This document shows positions 56,474-64,000 of a stretch of 64,000 nt of DNA, piece after piece (position 1 is the stretch's first letter; each line of letters begins with the position of its first letter). The DNA comes from Proteiniphilum sp. (lineage in GTDB: Bacteria > Bacteroidota > Bacteroidia > Bacteroidales > Dysgonomonadaceae). Location of the stretch: contig JAQVWR010000004.1 in the NCBI GenBank assembly GCA_028709605.1, positions 1 through 64,000 of the forward strand, read 5' to 3'. Both the position numbers and the translations under genes were made by a program. Below the pieces are notes generated by a model, which worked only from the letters and a program-made list of their open reading frames with translations, ran no database searches and was not told where the DNA came from.

Positions 56474-59257
56474 ATGAACAAGAACAAACTCTTCCTACTC
56501 GACGCCTACGCACTCATATATCGTTCCTATTATGCTTTCATCCGTAATCCGAGGATCAACTCGAAAGGGCAGAACACCTCTGCCGTGTTCGGCTTTGTGA
56601 ATACGCTGGAAGAGGTGCTGCGCAAGGAGGACCCCTCCCATATCGCGGTGGCATTTGACCCGCCGGGACCCACTTTCCGGCATCTGGAGTTCGAAGCATA
56701 TAAAGCACAACGCGAGGCCACACCGGAAGATATCAAATGGTCGGTACCGGTGATCAAGGAGATCATCCGGGCCTACAACATTCCGGTTTTAGAGGTAGAG
56801 GGCTATGAAGCCGATGATGTGATCGGCACCCTGGCCAAGCGTGCCGACAAGAAGCGTTTCGATGTCTATATGATGACACCCGACAAGGATTACGGACAGC
56901 TGACCGAACCCCATATCTTTATCTACAAACCGCGCTACGGCAGCAATGACTTTGACCTGCTGGACGACCGTCGGGTGATGGAAAAGTATGGTCTCTCCCA
57001 CCCGCATCAGATGATCGATCTGCTGGGGCTGATGGGGGATGCCTCCGACAACATCCCCGGCTGTCCGGGCGTTGGCGAAAAGACAGCCGTGAAGCTGCTG
57101 CAGGAGTTTGAATCGATCGAGCAGCTGCTGGAGCAGACCGGCAAGCTGAAAGGAGCGTTGAAAACGAAGATAGAAGCAAATTGTGATCAGATCCGCCTCT
57201 CCAGGATGCTGGCCACCATCATTACGGATGTACCCATCACCGTGGAAGAAGAGTCGTTGACTCGTGGGAAGAAGAACGAGGAAGCCATCCGGACGATCTT
57301 CGAGGAGCTTGAATTCCACACCCTGCTAAACCGCGTGTTGAAAGAGGATACTCCCCCACCCGTTTCAAAAGAGCCGGTACAGGGAGATCTTTTCTCGCTG
57401 TTCGAAGCAACGGAGACACAGGAGACAACCGTTCTGCCCGCAGGATTCACCGATATAGACAGCACGCCGCACCACTACCGGATGGCAGCGACCCCGCAGG
57501 AGAGAGAGGAGCTGGCAGCGCTGCTGACCACGCAGGAAGAGGTCTGCTTTGACACGGAGACCACCGGCATAGATCCGCTGCTGAGTGAACTGGTGGGTCT
57601 CTCCTTCGCGTTCCGTGAAGGAGAGGCATACTATGTGCCAGTCTCTGCGGACCGTGCTGCAGCGCAGAAAGAAGTGGCGCTTTTCAGATCCTTCTTCGAA
57701 AATGAACGCATCGGAAAGATCGGACAGAACATCAAGTATGATCTCCTGGAGCTACGGCAGTACGGCATCACCGTCAAGGGGAAGCTGTTTGACACCATGA
57801 TCGCCCATTATCTGCTCAACCCCGAGCAGCGGCACGGGATGGACTACCTGGCAGAGAGCTATCTACAATACCGTACCATCCATATTGAAGAGCTGATCGG
57901 TCCCCGGGGAAAGAACCAGAAGAACATGCGGGAGGTGGATCCGGAGGTGGTGAAAGATTATGCCGCGGAAGATGCCGATATCACGCTGAAGCTGAAAAAT
58001 ATCCTGGAAAAAGAGATCCGGCAAAACGGGCTGGAGCATCTCTTCTATGAGATAGAAGCCCCCCTGGTGTATGTGCTGGCCGATATGGAGTGGACAGGGG
58101 TACGCCTCGACTTAGAGGCGCTGAACGAGCTCTCCCGGCAATATAGCGCCGAGCTGGAAGAGATTGAGCAGGAGATCGCCGCAATGGCCGGAACCCCGTT
58201 CAATGTCAACTCGCCCAAGCAGATCGGCGAGGTGCTGTTCGACCGGCTGCAAATCGCGGAGAAACCGAAGAAAACCAAAACAGGACAATATAAAACCAGC
58301 GAGGAGGAACTGGAGAAGCTGCGCCACCGACATCCGATCATCGAAAAGATCCTGGAACAGCGGAGTCTGAAGAAGCTGCTCAGCACCTATGTGGATGCCT
58401 TCCCGCTGCTGGTCAGCCCGCGTACCGGCAAGATCCACACCTCCTTCAACCAGACGGTTGCGGCCACCGGCAGGCTGAGCAGCACCAACCCCAACTTGCA
58501 GAACATCCCCATCCGCGACGAGCGGGGCAGGGAGATGCGCAAGGTGTTCATCCCCGACGAGGGATGCCTCTTTGTCTCATCCGACTATTCGCAAATCGAG
58601 CTGCGCATCATGGCGCATCTGAGCGGCGACGAGAACATGGTAGAGGCCTTTGCCAAAGGACAGGATATCCATGCCGCCACCGCTGCAAAGATTTATAAAA
58701 TTCCTCTGGAAGAGGTGACCGGTGATATGCGGAGGAAAGCGAAGACAGCCAACTTCGGCATCATCTACGGCATCAGTCCCTTCGGGTTGTCGGAACGACT
58801 CAACATTCCCCGTGGGGAGGCGAAAGAGCTGATTGATGAGTACTTCTCCACCTTTCCCGGTGTCAGGCAATATATGGATACGTCGATCCTCCAGGCCCGT
58901 GAAAAGGGATATGTGGAAACGATCTTCGGCCGCAAACGTTTCCTGCCCGACATCAACTCGCGCAATGCCATCGTACGGGGTTATGCGGAACGCAATGCGA
59001 TCAATGCGCCCATCCAGGGCAGTGCAGCAGACATCATCAAGGTAGCAATGATCCGCATCTTCACCCGTTTTGAAGAGGAGCAGCTGCGATCGAAGATGAT
59101 CCTGCAGGTGCACGACGAACTCAACTTCAACGTCTTCCCCGATGAACTGGAGCAGGTGAGAATAATCGTGACGGAAGAAATGGAGAATGCCTGCAGCCTG
59201 AACGTTCCGCTCAAAACCGATCTGGGTGTAGGGGAAAACTGGCTGGTGGCACATTAG
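56474..59257 (+). CDS. polA: DNA polymerase I
   Basis: A 927-residue repair and Okazaki-fragment polymerase. An AGGAG sequence 4 bases before ATG 56474 is one of the few clear Shine-Dalgarno sequences here. The 5'-nuclease domain spans about 1-290 (LLDAYALIYRSYYAFIRNPR; YEADDVIGTLA; PDKDYGQL). The 3'-5' exonuclease keeps its acidic residues (VCFDTETTGIDPLLSELVGL, near residue 360), so proofreading is probably active. Polymerase motifs: A SSDYSQIELRIMAHLSGD, B RRKAKTANFGIIYGISPFGL, C ILQVHDELNFNV. It is 6 bp ahead of the DedA-like gene. Confidence 0.98.
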   Translation: MNKNKLFLLDAYALIYRSYYAFIRNPRINSKGQNTSAVFGFVNTLEEVLRKEDPSHIAVAFDPPGPTFRHLEFEAYKAQREATPEDIKWSVPVIKEIIRAYNIPVLEVEGYEADDVIGTLAKRADKKRFDVYMMTPDKDYGQLTEPHIFIYKPRYGSNDFDLLDDRRVMEKYGLSHPHQMIDLLGLMGDASDNIPGCPGVGEKTAVKLLQEFESIEQLLEQTGKLKGALKTKIEANCDQIRLSRMLATIITDVPITVEEESLTRGKKNEEAIRTIFEELEFHTLLNRVLKEDTPPPVSKEPVQGDLFSLFEATETQETTVLPAGFTDIDSTPHHYRMAATPQEREELAALLTTQEEVCFDTETTGIDPLLSELVGLSFAFREGEAYYVPVSADRAAAQKEVALFRSFFENERIGKIGQNIKYDLLELRQYGITVKGKLFDTMIAHYLLNPEQRHGMDYLAESYLQYRTIHIEELIGPRGKNQKNMREVDPEVVKDYAAEDADITLKLKNILEKEIRQNGLEHLFYEIEAPLVYVLADMEWTGVRLDLEALNELSRQYSAELEEIEQEIAAMAGTPFNVNSPKQIGEVLFDRLQIAEKPKKTKTGQYKTSEEELEKLRHRHPIIEKILEQRSLKKLLSTYVDAFPLLVSPRTGKIHTSFNQTVAATGRLSSTNPNLQNIPIRDERGREMRKVFIPDEGCLFVSSDYSQIELRIMAHLSGDENMVEAFAKGQDIHAATAAKIYKIPLEEVTGDMRRKAKTANFGIIYGISPFGLSERLNIPRGEAKELIDEYFSTFPGVRQYMDTSILQAREKGYVETIFGRKRFLPDINSRNAIVRGYAERNAINAPIQGSAADIIKVAMIRIFTRFEEEQLRSKMILQVHDELNFNVFPDELEQVRIIVTEEMENACSLNVPLKTDLGVGENWLVAH

Positions 59258-59263
59258 GACGAT

Positions 59264-59716
59264 ATGCTCGACGGACTGGCGGAATACGGATACTGGGGAC
59301 TTCTGCTCGCCTCTCTCCTGGCAGCCACGGTGCTCCCCTTCAGCTCGGAGGTGGTCTTTGCCACACTGATTGCGGCTGGACTGGATATCTGGCAATGCAT
59401 TTTCGTTGCCACATTGGGCAATGCCGCGGGCGGAGCCACCTGTTACTACCTGGGACAAATCGGCAAGACGGAATGGCTGGAGAAATGGTTCAGGATCAAA
59501 CCTGAACGGATCGATCAGGTGATCCGGTGGCTACACGGAAAGGGCGGGGTGATGGGATTCTTCGGATTCCTCCCTGCTGTGGGCGACGCGATCCTGGTCG
59601 CGCTGGGATTTATGCGGGCCAACGTGCTACTGGTGATGAGCACCATGACACTGGGTAAGTTCCTCCGCTACCTGCTCATAGCTTTCGGAACAGAAGGGAT
59701 GCTATCGCTGTTTTAG
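59264..59716 (+). CDS. DedA-like (YqaA-type) inner-membrane protein
   Basis: A 150-residue membrane protein of the short YqaA/DedA group. Start MLDGLAEYGYWGLLLASLLA, then TVLPFSSEVVFATLIAAGLD, the re-entrant hairpin NAAGGATCYYLGQIGKTEWL, and GFFGFLPAVGDAILVALGFM; at least three membrane helices. Larger DedA proteins are involved in lipid-carrier flipping; the role of this short group is less clear. It is 6 bp downstream of polA, so probably co-transcribed. The 105-bp spacer after it has the short tandem AACTGAC-AACTGAC and nothing else. Confidence 0.85.
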   Translation: MLDGLAEYGYWGLLLASLLAATVLPFSSEVVFATLIAAGLDIWQCIFVATLGNAAGGATCYYLGQIGKTEWLEKWFRIKPERIDQVIRWLHGKGGVMGFFGFLPAVGDAILVALGFMRANVLLVMSTMTLGKFLRYLLIAFGTEGMLSLF

Positions 59717-59821
59717 TGGTGGCTGCCTGGTTCTATGGTAACAGTTTAATTAGTTCATCTTTTATGGTTTATGGCTCTTAATTTTCGGCCATAACTGACA
59801 ACTGACAACAATCAATTCAAC

Positions 59822-60598
59822 ATGACTATTCTTTTTCATGAAATCGTATATGGACCGGTGCAGAGCCGAAGGCTGGGTAGTTCACTGGGCGTAAACCTGC
59901 TACCCTACGACGGCAAGCTTTGCTCCTTCGACTGTATCTACTGCGAGTGCGGATTCAACAAAGATTTCCGAAGCCGCACGAAGCTGCCCGACCGGGAGAA
60001 TGTGCGGGCAGCCATGGAAGATAAGCTGCAACAACTACAAGAAATGGGAGTCACCCTCGATGTGATCACCTTTGCGGGCAACGGCGAACCCACCATGCAT
60101 CCTGAAATTGAAGGGATCATTGACGATACAAACCTGCTGCGGAATCAATATTTTCCCCACACCAAAATCAGTGTGCTCTCCAACGGGTTGCATCTCAACA
60201 GGAAAGAGGTGTTTGATGCGCTTCGGAAAGTGGATAATCCGATCCTGAAGCTCGACTCCGCCTTCGATGAAACAGCACGGCTGATCGACCGGCCCAACAC
60301 TCCCACCTATTCCGTGGCCAGACAGGTAGCGCTCTACAAACTGTTTCAGGGGAACTTTATCCTGCAGTCGATGTTCCTTCGCGGCCGGTTTGAGGAGAAA
60401 ATCGTTGACAACACCACGGAAGAAGAGGTTTCCGCCTGGTTAGCGGTCGTTAGCGAGCTCCGGCCGCGCGAGGTGATGATCTACACCATTGCCCGGGAAA
60501 CACCCGCCAAAGAGCTTCAAAAAGCGCCAATCGAGGTGTTGCAAAAAATAGCCGATAAGGTAGAGGAACTGGGCATCCCCACCATCGTGGCGGGATAA
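59822..60598 (+). CDS. Radical SAM protein
   Basis: A 258-residue radical SAM enzyme. The cluster motif is CSFDCIYCECG (C-x3-C-x2-C). Other family features are GPVQSRRLGSSLGVNLLPYD, TFAGNGEPTMHPEIEGIIDD (the GGE-like SAM region) and TKISVLSNGLHLNRKEVFDA. The protein belongs to the group related to wybutosine/MoaA-type proteins that is widespread in anaerobes, and the reaction is unknown. It converges with the small gene at 60613. Confidence 0.9.
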   Translation: MTILFHEIVYGPVQSRRLGSSLGVNLLPYDGKLCSFDCIYCECGFNKDFRSRTKLPDRENVRAAMEDKLQQLQEMGVTLDVITFAGNGEPTMHPEIEGIIDDTNLLRNQYFPHTKISVLSNGLHLNRKEVFDALRKVDNPILKLDSAFDETARLIDRPNTPTYSVARQVALYKLFQGNFILQSMFLRGRFEEKIVDNTTEEEVSAWLAVVSELRPREVMIYTIARETPAKELQKAPIEVLQKIADKVEELGIPTIVAG

Positions 60599-60612
60599 TC
60601 TATGCAGCTATA

Positions 60613-60834
60613 TCACGCTCTCTTCTTCACAAAGAAGAGGTGATAGATCTGGATGAGACAGACCACTGAATTAGAGATGATCAGCGGCCATTTACAACCC
60701 AGCAGCACTCCGTATACAATAAACAACGCACAAGAAATCAGGTTGATCATCCGCACTTTCCTCACCTGTGTGGGCAGGAAGGAGACGACCAGGAAGGTCA
60801 TGGCCAGATAGCCGAATAGTTCTGTGGTATCCAT
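60613..60834 (-). CDS. Small membrane protein (YgjV/SemiSWEET-like)
   Basis: A 73-residue protein with three predicted membrane segments: TELFGYLAMTFLVVSFLPTQ, LISCALFIVYGVLLGCK and PLIISNSVVCLIQIYHLFFV, ending in KKRA. The PTQ motif after the first helix and the spacing of helices resemble YgjV-type or half-SWEET sugar-transporter proteins. It may dimerise to transport small solutes; this is inferred. It is alone on the - strand, converging with the radical SAM gene. The following 238-bp spacer (60835-61072) has only AATAGG-AG-CCTATT at 60969-60982. Confidence 0.65.
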   Translation of the reverse strand: MDTTELFGYLAMTFLVVSFLPTQVRKVRMINLISCALFIVYGVLLGCKWPLIISNSVVCLIQIYHLFFVKKRA

Positions 60835-61072
60835 AATTGTATCTGTTATGTGTCAATAGATGCATCATTGCAAAAAACGAGCCAGGGACTTGTAACGGGC
60901 ATAACGTGCATCATAGTGAAAACTAGGCCTGCATTCTGTGTTGATCTGTTTTACAACATTTTTCAATCAATAGGAGCCTATTATAAATGATTCTCAGTAA
61001 TTAAAAATAAAGAACCTTTTACAGAAAAGAATCACAAGATTATCCGGCAGGTTTTGAAAGAGACATCTACGA

Positions 61073-62176
61073 TCATACATTGAACCGGAAGTGCATGATA
61101 TCCCCATCCTGCACCAGGTATTCCTTCCCTTCCACGCTCATCTTTCCGGCCTCTTTCACTGCACTCTCCGATCCGTAACGAATATAATCCGCATACTTGA
61201 TCACCTCCGCACGGATAAAACCCTTCTCGAAATCGGTATGGATCACGCCGGCACACTGCGGTGCCTTCCATCCTTTGTGAAAGGTCCATGCCCGTACCTC
61301 CTGCGGACCGGCAGTAAGAAAAGTCTGCAGGTTAAGGAGGCTGTAGGCCGCCTTGATCAGCCGGTTCACACCCGACTCATCCAGGCCGATCTCATTGAGG
61401 AACATCTCTCTCTCATCGAAAGTCTCGAATTCAGCAATCTCCGATTCGATTTTAGCAGCAACGACCAGTATGCCGGCATTTTCGTTCTGAACCGCTTCAC
61501 GGACCGCCTCCACATACCGGTTGCCGCTGACGGCACTGCCTTCATCCACATTACAGACATAAAGTACCGGTTTGGCCGTGAGCAGGAAGAGATCGTGTGC
61601 AGCTCTGATCTCATCTTTCGTGTCGAAAGTCACTGTACGGGCCGATTCGCCGCGCAGCAACGCCTCCCTGATCTGCGAATAAACCTTGAAAGCGAGGAGG
61701 GCATCCTTCTCACCGCCTGTTTTGGCCTGTTTCTCCACCTTGCCGATCCTTGCCTCGATGGTTTCAAGATCTTTCAGCTGGAGCTCCGCATCGATGATCT
61801 CCTTGTCCCTTACAGGATCTACGCTGCCGTCCACATGCGTCACATTGTCATCATCAAAGCATCGCAATACATGCAGGATCGCATCGGTCTCCCGGATGTT
61901 CGCCAGAAACTTGTTGCCCAATCCCTCTCCCTTGCTGGCCCCTTTCACCAACCCCGCAATATCAACAATCTCCACCGTGGTGGGAACGATCTTCTGCGGG
62001 TGCACCAGTTCCGCCAGCTTGTTGAGCCGTTCATCCGGTACGGTGATCACTCCCACATTGGGTTCAATCGTACAAAAAGGGAAATTAGCCGCCTGTGCCT
62101 TCGCATTCGACAGACAGTTGAAAAGGGTGGATTTTCCCACGTTGGGAAGTCCCACAATGCCACATTGTAGAGCCAT
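61073..62176 (-). CDS. ychF: Redox-regulated ATPase YchF
   Basis: A 367-residue Obg-family P-loop protein that favours ATP and associates with ribosomes. G1: [21 protein letters not shown]3: [21 protein letters not shown]4: YVCNVDE, where NxxE replaces the usual NKxD and explains ATP preference. A helical hairpin lies in the middle and a TGS-like C-terminal domain at the end ([36 protein letters not shown]). The start [12 protein letters not shown] is the family norm. A -7 element lies about 80 bp upstream. Confidence 0.98.
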   Translation of the reverse strand: MALQCGIVGLPNVGKSTLFNCLSNAKAQAANFPFCTIEPNVGVITVPDERLNKLAELVHPQKIVPTTVEIVDIAGLVKGASKGEGLGNKFLANIRETDAILHVLRCFDDDNVTHVDGSVDPVRDKEIIDAELQLKDLETIEARIGKVEKQAKTGGEKDALLAFKVYSQIREALLRGESARTVTFDTKDEIRAAHDLFLLTAKPVLYVCNVDEGSAVSGNRYVEAVREAVQNENAGILVVAAKIESEIAEFETFDEREMFLNEIGLDESGVNRLIKAAYSLLNLQTFLTAGPQEVRAWTFHKGWKAPQCAGVIHTDFEKGFIRAEVIKYADYIRYGSESAVKEAGKMSVEGKEYLVQDGDIMHFRFNV

Positions 62177-62253
62177 TGATCGCTAATTTTGATCCGTTGA
62201 TCAGAACCCGAAAGAGCTGTTACGGATGATTGCTGTTTTTTTATTTCGGAATG

Positions 62254-62261
62254 CAAAGGTA
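62254..62261 (-). promoter_or_regulatory. -7 element for ychF
   Basis: CAAAGGTA on the + strand is TACCTTTG on the - strand, 77 bp upstream of the ychF ATG and within the 149-bp spacer after nadA. Confidence 0.45.
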
Positions 62262-62325
62262 CAAAAAAGAAATGAACCTTCCCTTTCCCTGCGGGGCAAC
62301 TGTCGCGAAGGCTGTCAGAATAGGC

Positions 62326-63270
62326 TTACAGTCCGTATCTCTCCGATATTTCCAACATTCTTTCGATCGATTTCACCGCTTTGACCCTTATTTCTTCATC
62401 CACGAAAATCTCCGGCTGTTCGTTTTTCAGACACAGATACAGTTTCTCCAACGTATTCATCTTCATGTAGAAACATTCGTTGCAGGCACAGGTGGCATCC
62501 TCAGGTGGTGCGGGAATAAACAGCTTATCAGGATTCTCTTTTTGCATCTGATGCAGGATACCCGCTTCGGTAGCCACGATAAACTGTTTGAAGGGAGATT
62601 GGGTGGCATATTTCAGGATGGAAGAGGTGGAACCCACATGATCGGCCACCTCCAACAGGTATCCGGGACATTCCGGATGTGCCAGGATCAGTGCTTCAGG
62701 ATACTCTTTCTTCAGATGCAGGATCTTCTCCAGCGAGAACTGGGCATGCACATGACATACTCCGTCCCACAGCAACATATTCCTGCCGGTAAGCTTGTTG
62801 ATGTAGTCACCCAGATGCTTGTCCGGTCCGAAGATGATCTTCTCATTTTTCGGCAGCGATTCTACAACCTGACGGGCGTTGGTGGAAGTAACCACGATGT
62901 CGGTCAACGCCTTCACGGCTGCTGTGGTATTGACATAGGAGATCACCGTATGACCGGGATGCTCATCAATAAATTTTGCGAATGCATCGGCCGGACAGCT
63001 GTCGGCCAGTGAACAGCCGGCTTTCAGGTCGGGAATAAAAACACGCTTGCCGGGACTCAGTATCTTGGCCGTTTCTCCCATAAAATGGACACCACACAGG
63101 ACAATGATATCGGCTGTGGTTTTTGTGGCCCATTGTGCCAACGCCAGACTGTCGCCCACAAAGTCGGCCACATCCTGTATCTCCGCTTCCTGGTAATAGT
63201 GCGCCAGAATAATGGCATTCTTCTCTTTCCGGAGCAGATTGATTTGTTCTATGATTGCTGTTTTCGTCAT
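62326..63270 (-). CDS. nadA: Quinolinate synthase
   Basis: 4Fe-4S enzyme that condenses iminoaspartate and dihydroxyacetone phosphate to quinolinate for NAD synthesis. It has 314 residues. The three cluster cysteines fall in VLCGVHFMGETAKILSPGKR, HPECPGYLLEVADHVGSTSS and ATCACNECFYMKMNTLEKLY. FIPDLKAGCSLADSCPADAF and INTTAAVKALTDIVVTSTNA are further family blocks. nadB and nadC are not adjacent. Upstream is a long AT-rich leader with strong self-pairing and a -7 element 210 bp away. Confidence 0.97.
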   Translation of the reverse strand: MTKTAIIEQINLLRKEKNAIILAHYYQEAEIQDVADFVGDSLALAQWATKTTADIIVLCGVHFMGETAKILSPGKRVFIPDLKAGCSLADSCPADAFAKFIDEHPGHTVISYVNTTAAVKALTDIVVTSTNARQVVESLPKNEKIIFGPDKHLGDYINKLTGRNMLLWDGVCHVHAQFSLEKILHLKKEYPEALILAHPECPGYLLEVADHVGSTSSILKYATQSPFKQFIVATEAGILHQMQKENPDKLFIPAPPEDATCACNECFYMKMNTLEKLYLCLKNEQPEIFVDEEIRVKAVKSIERMLEISERYGL

Positions 63271-63323
63271 CTATTTATTATATATATTCTTTTACATTAA
63301 AAAATGAATGATGATGATGATGG

Positions 63324-63413
63324 CCTGTTGATACTGTTGATGAATTTATCTGCTTTTTTCTTTCTGTCCGGTTATGATCATTGCGGACCGGTTTATCATC
63401 AGATATCAACAGG
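63324..63413 (-). promoter_or_regulatory. Structured RNA leader of nadA, candidate regulatory element
   Basis: On the - strand, CCTGTTGATA (63413-63404) pairs with TATCAACAGG (63333-63324), a 10-bp stem. Inside it TGATGA pairs with TCATCA, and CCGGT pairs with ACCGG. This gives a nested three-stem structure about 90 bases long, some 55 bases before the nadA start. It lies between a -7 element (63480-63487) and the gene. The same sequences resemble TATCAACA repeats, so DNA binding is an alternative. Confidence 0.4.
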
Positions 63414-63479
63414 AAGAAATTTTTTTTATATTTGATTTCTAATCGTTTGTGAATGTTATGCACATTGGCGGATAAAAAG

Positions 63480-63487
63480 CAAAGTTA
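63480..63487 (-). promoter_or_regulatory. -7 element for nadA
   Basis: CAAAGTTA on the + strand gives TAACTTTG on the - strand, an exact TAnnTTTG match. It is 210 bp upstream of the nadA ATG, implying a leader of about 200 bases, unusually long for this window. Confidence 0.45.
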
Positions 63488-63785
63488 ATAATTATTTTTT
63501 TTGAACCGGTAATATGCCTGTTGAAAAAGAAGGGAAACAATCTTCAAAAAAATGCGAAATAAATTTGGTTATATGCGATCGATTTTTATGCCGGAATGAA
63601 TTCCTTTTTTCCAATTCATTTTATCATTTTTCTTTTCACATGGTTTGCACAAGTTATCAACAGTTTTTTCCTTTCTTTTCTCTTTTTGTATAAACAGCTA
63701 ACTGATAAACCATTAAAAAGAGGATCAATTCATTATAGTTTGTTAATCCCTTTTGCCGGGATAGATAGGTAAACAAAGTTTTTTG

Positions 63786-63793
63786 TACATTTG
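63786..63793 (+). promoter_or_regulatory. -7 element for the lipoprotein gene at the right edge
   Basis: TACATTTG fits TAnnTTTG and lies 20 bp before the GTG start at 63813. The spacing resembles that of mnmG. Confidence 0.45.
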
Positions 63794-63812
63794 TTTGTTT
63801 ATTCAGCAAAGA

Positions 63813-64000
63813 GTGAGACACCGAAGATACATATACCTTCTTATTTTACTGTCGATAGCGGGAAGTTCCTGTATGTCAACCGTAAAAATTACCTCTGTGG
63901 TGGAAAAAGACCCCGAAGGGGATTTTCTGCTCAAGTGGGAAGTGAGTCCCGACCAGGAAGGAAACATCGATATTTACTCCTCGCTCACCGATAGCTCGCT
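63813..64000 (+). CDS. Lipoprotein-like protein, 5' part only (window edge)
   Basis: The frame is open to the end of the window. Starting at GTG 63813 gives the export signal MRHRRYIYLLILLSIAGSSC, ending in a lipobox-like SSC, then MSTVKITSVVEKDPEGDFLL and KWEVSPDQEGNIDIYSSL. An ATG at 63873 would remove the signal and start at MSTVKI. I prefer the GTG because the hydrophobic segment is clear and a -7 element lies 20 bp upstream. The function is not recognised; the visible part looks like a beta-rich Ig-like segment. The 3' part is outside the window. Confidence 0.6.
   Translation, partial: MRHRRYIYLLILLSIAGSSCMSTVKITSVVEKDPEGDFLLKWEVSPDQEGNIDIYSSLTDSS

Larger units (their letters stand above)
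63271..63812. other. AT-rich 540-bp spacer with DnaA-box-like sequences (candidate origin or leader region)
   Basis: No gene is seen. The region is much richer in A+T than its surroundings, with long T runs (63419-63427, 63494-63502). It contains TTATGCACA (63456-63464), a perfect match to TTATNCACA, TTATCAACA (63654-63662, one mismatch), and TATCAACA-type sequences near 63326, 63335 and 63404. These could be DnaA boxes of oriC, but one exact box is weak evidence. The same bases include a foldable nadA leader. See findings. Confidence 0.35.

Noticed and set aside
61091-62170. A long open frame (359 codons) on the + strand opposite ychF
   Set aside because: It lies entirely antisense to a perfectly conserved ychF, shows no domain pattern, and reflects the codon use of the true gene.
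63324-63413. Known NAD+ riboswitch (nadA motif) upstream of nadA
   Set aside because: The stem arrangement does not resemble the tandem hairpins of that motif as I know it, which is reported from Acidobacteria. I list it only as an unclassified structured leader.

Overview
The window is about 64 kb from a member of the Bacteroidota, order Bacteroidales. The evidence is two SusC/SusD polysaccharide-utilisation loci (PULs), an ECF-sigma/FecR pair, a Bacteroidota-type LptD, DUF1735 and DUF5018 lipoproteins, and many promoters with the Bacteroidota -7 element TAnnTTTG, usually without a strong Shine-Dalgarno sequence. Gene content would fit Dysgonomonadaceae or a related family, but that placement is inference. 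No rRNA, tRNA, transposase or CRISPR array was recognised.

Layout. (1) 1-8938: a PUL with the 3' end of a GH2 glycosidase gene and a Ser-type sulfatase on the + strand, converging on SusC, SusD and a DUF5018 lipoprotein on the - strand. (2) 8939-9885: a long control region with palindromes and a short Thr/Met-rich leader peptide ahead of the threonine operon. (3) 9886-14881: thrA, a phosphoglycerate-mutase-like gene that probably supplies homoserine kinase, and thrC; then lptD (14935-17838), converging on rarA. (4) 19143-31905: a GH92 mannosidase and a second PUL (SusC, SusD, GH18 endoglycosidase, two DUF1735 lipoproteins) with FecR and a divergent ECF sigma factor. The gene set resembles loci for high-mannose N-glycan use. 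(5) 31946-36949: alaS, then four small or accessory genes including a divergent Cro-like/S24-repressor pair around a 19-bp palindrome. (6) 37144-60834: mostly + strand housekeeping genes: methyltransferase, MerR regulator and NamZ muramidase, valS, a ComEA-like protein (-), an SpmA-SpmB fusion, ybeY, a truncated EEP-nuclease fragment, mnmG, an exact parS site, apt, uvrC, dtd, deoC, a GH2 beta-galactosidase, hsp20, a polyprenyl synthase (-), polA, a DedA-like protein, a radical SAM protein and a small membrane protein (-). (7) 61073-64000: ychF and nadA (-), an AT-rich 540-bp spacer with DnaA-box-like sequences and a foldable nadA leader, and the start of a lipoprotein gene.

How the parts work together. 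Surface glycan systems capture and cut sulfated or mannose-rich host-type glycans. The ECF-sigma/FecR pair very likely senses transport through the STN-domain SusC of the second PUL. The threonine operon appears to be controlled by translation of a leader peptide. The parS site, the DnaA-box-like spacer 16 kb away and mnmG raise the possibility that this window lies near the replication origin, which needs genome-scale GC skew to test.
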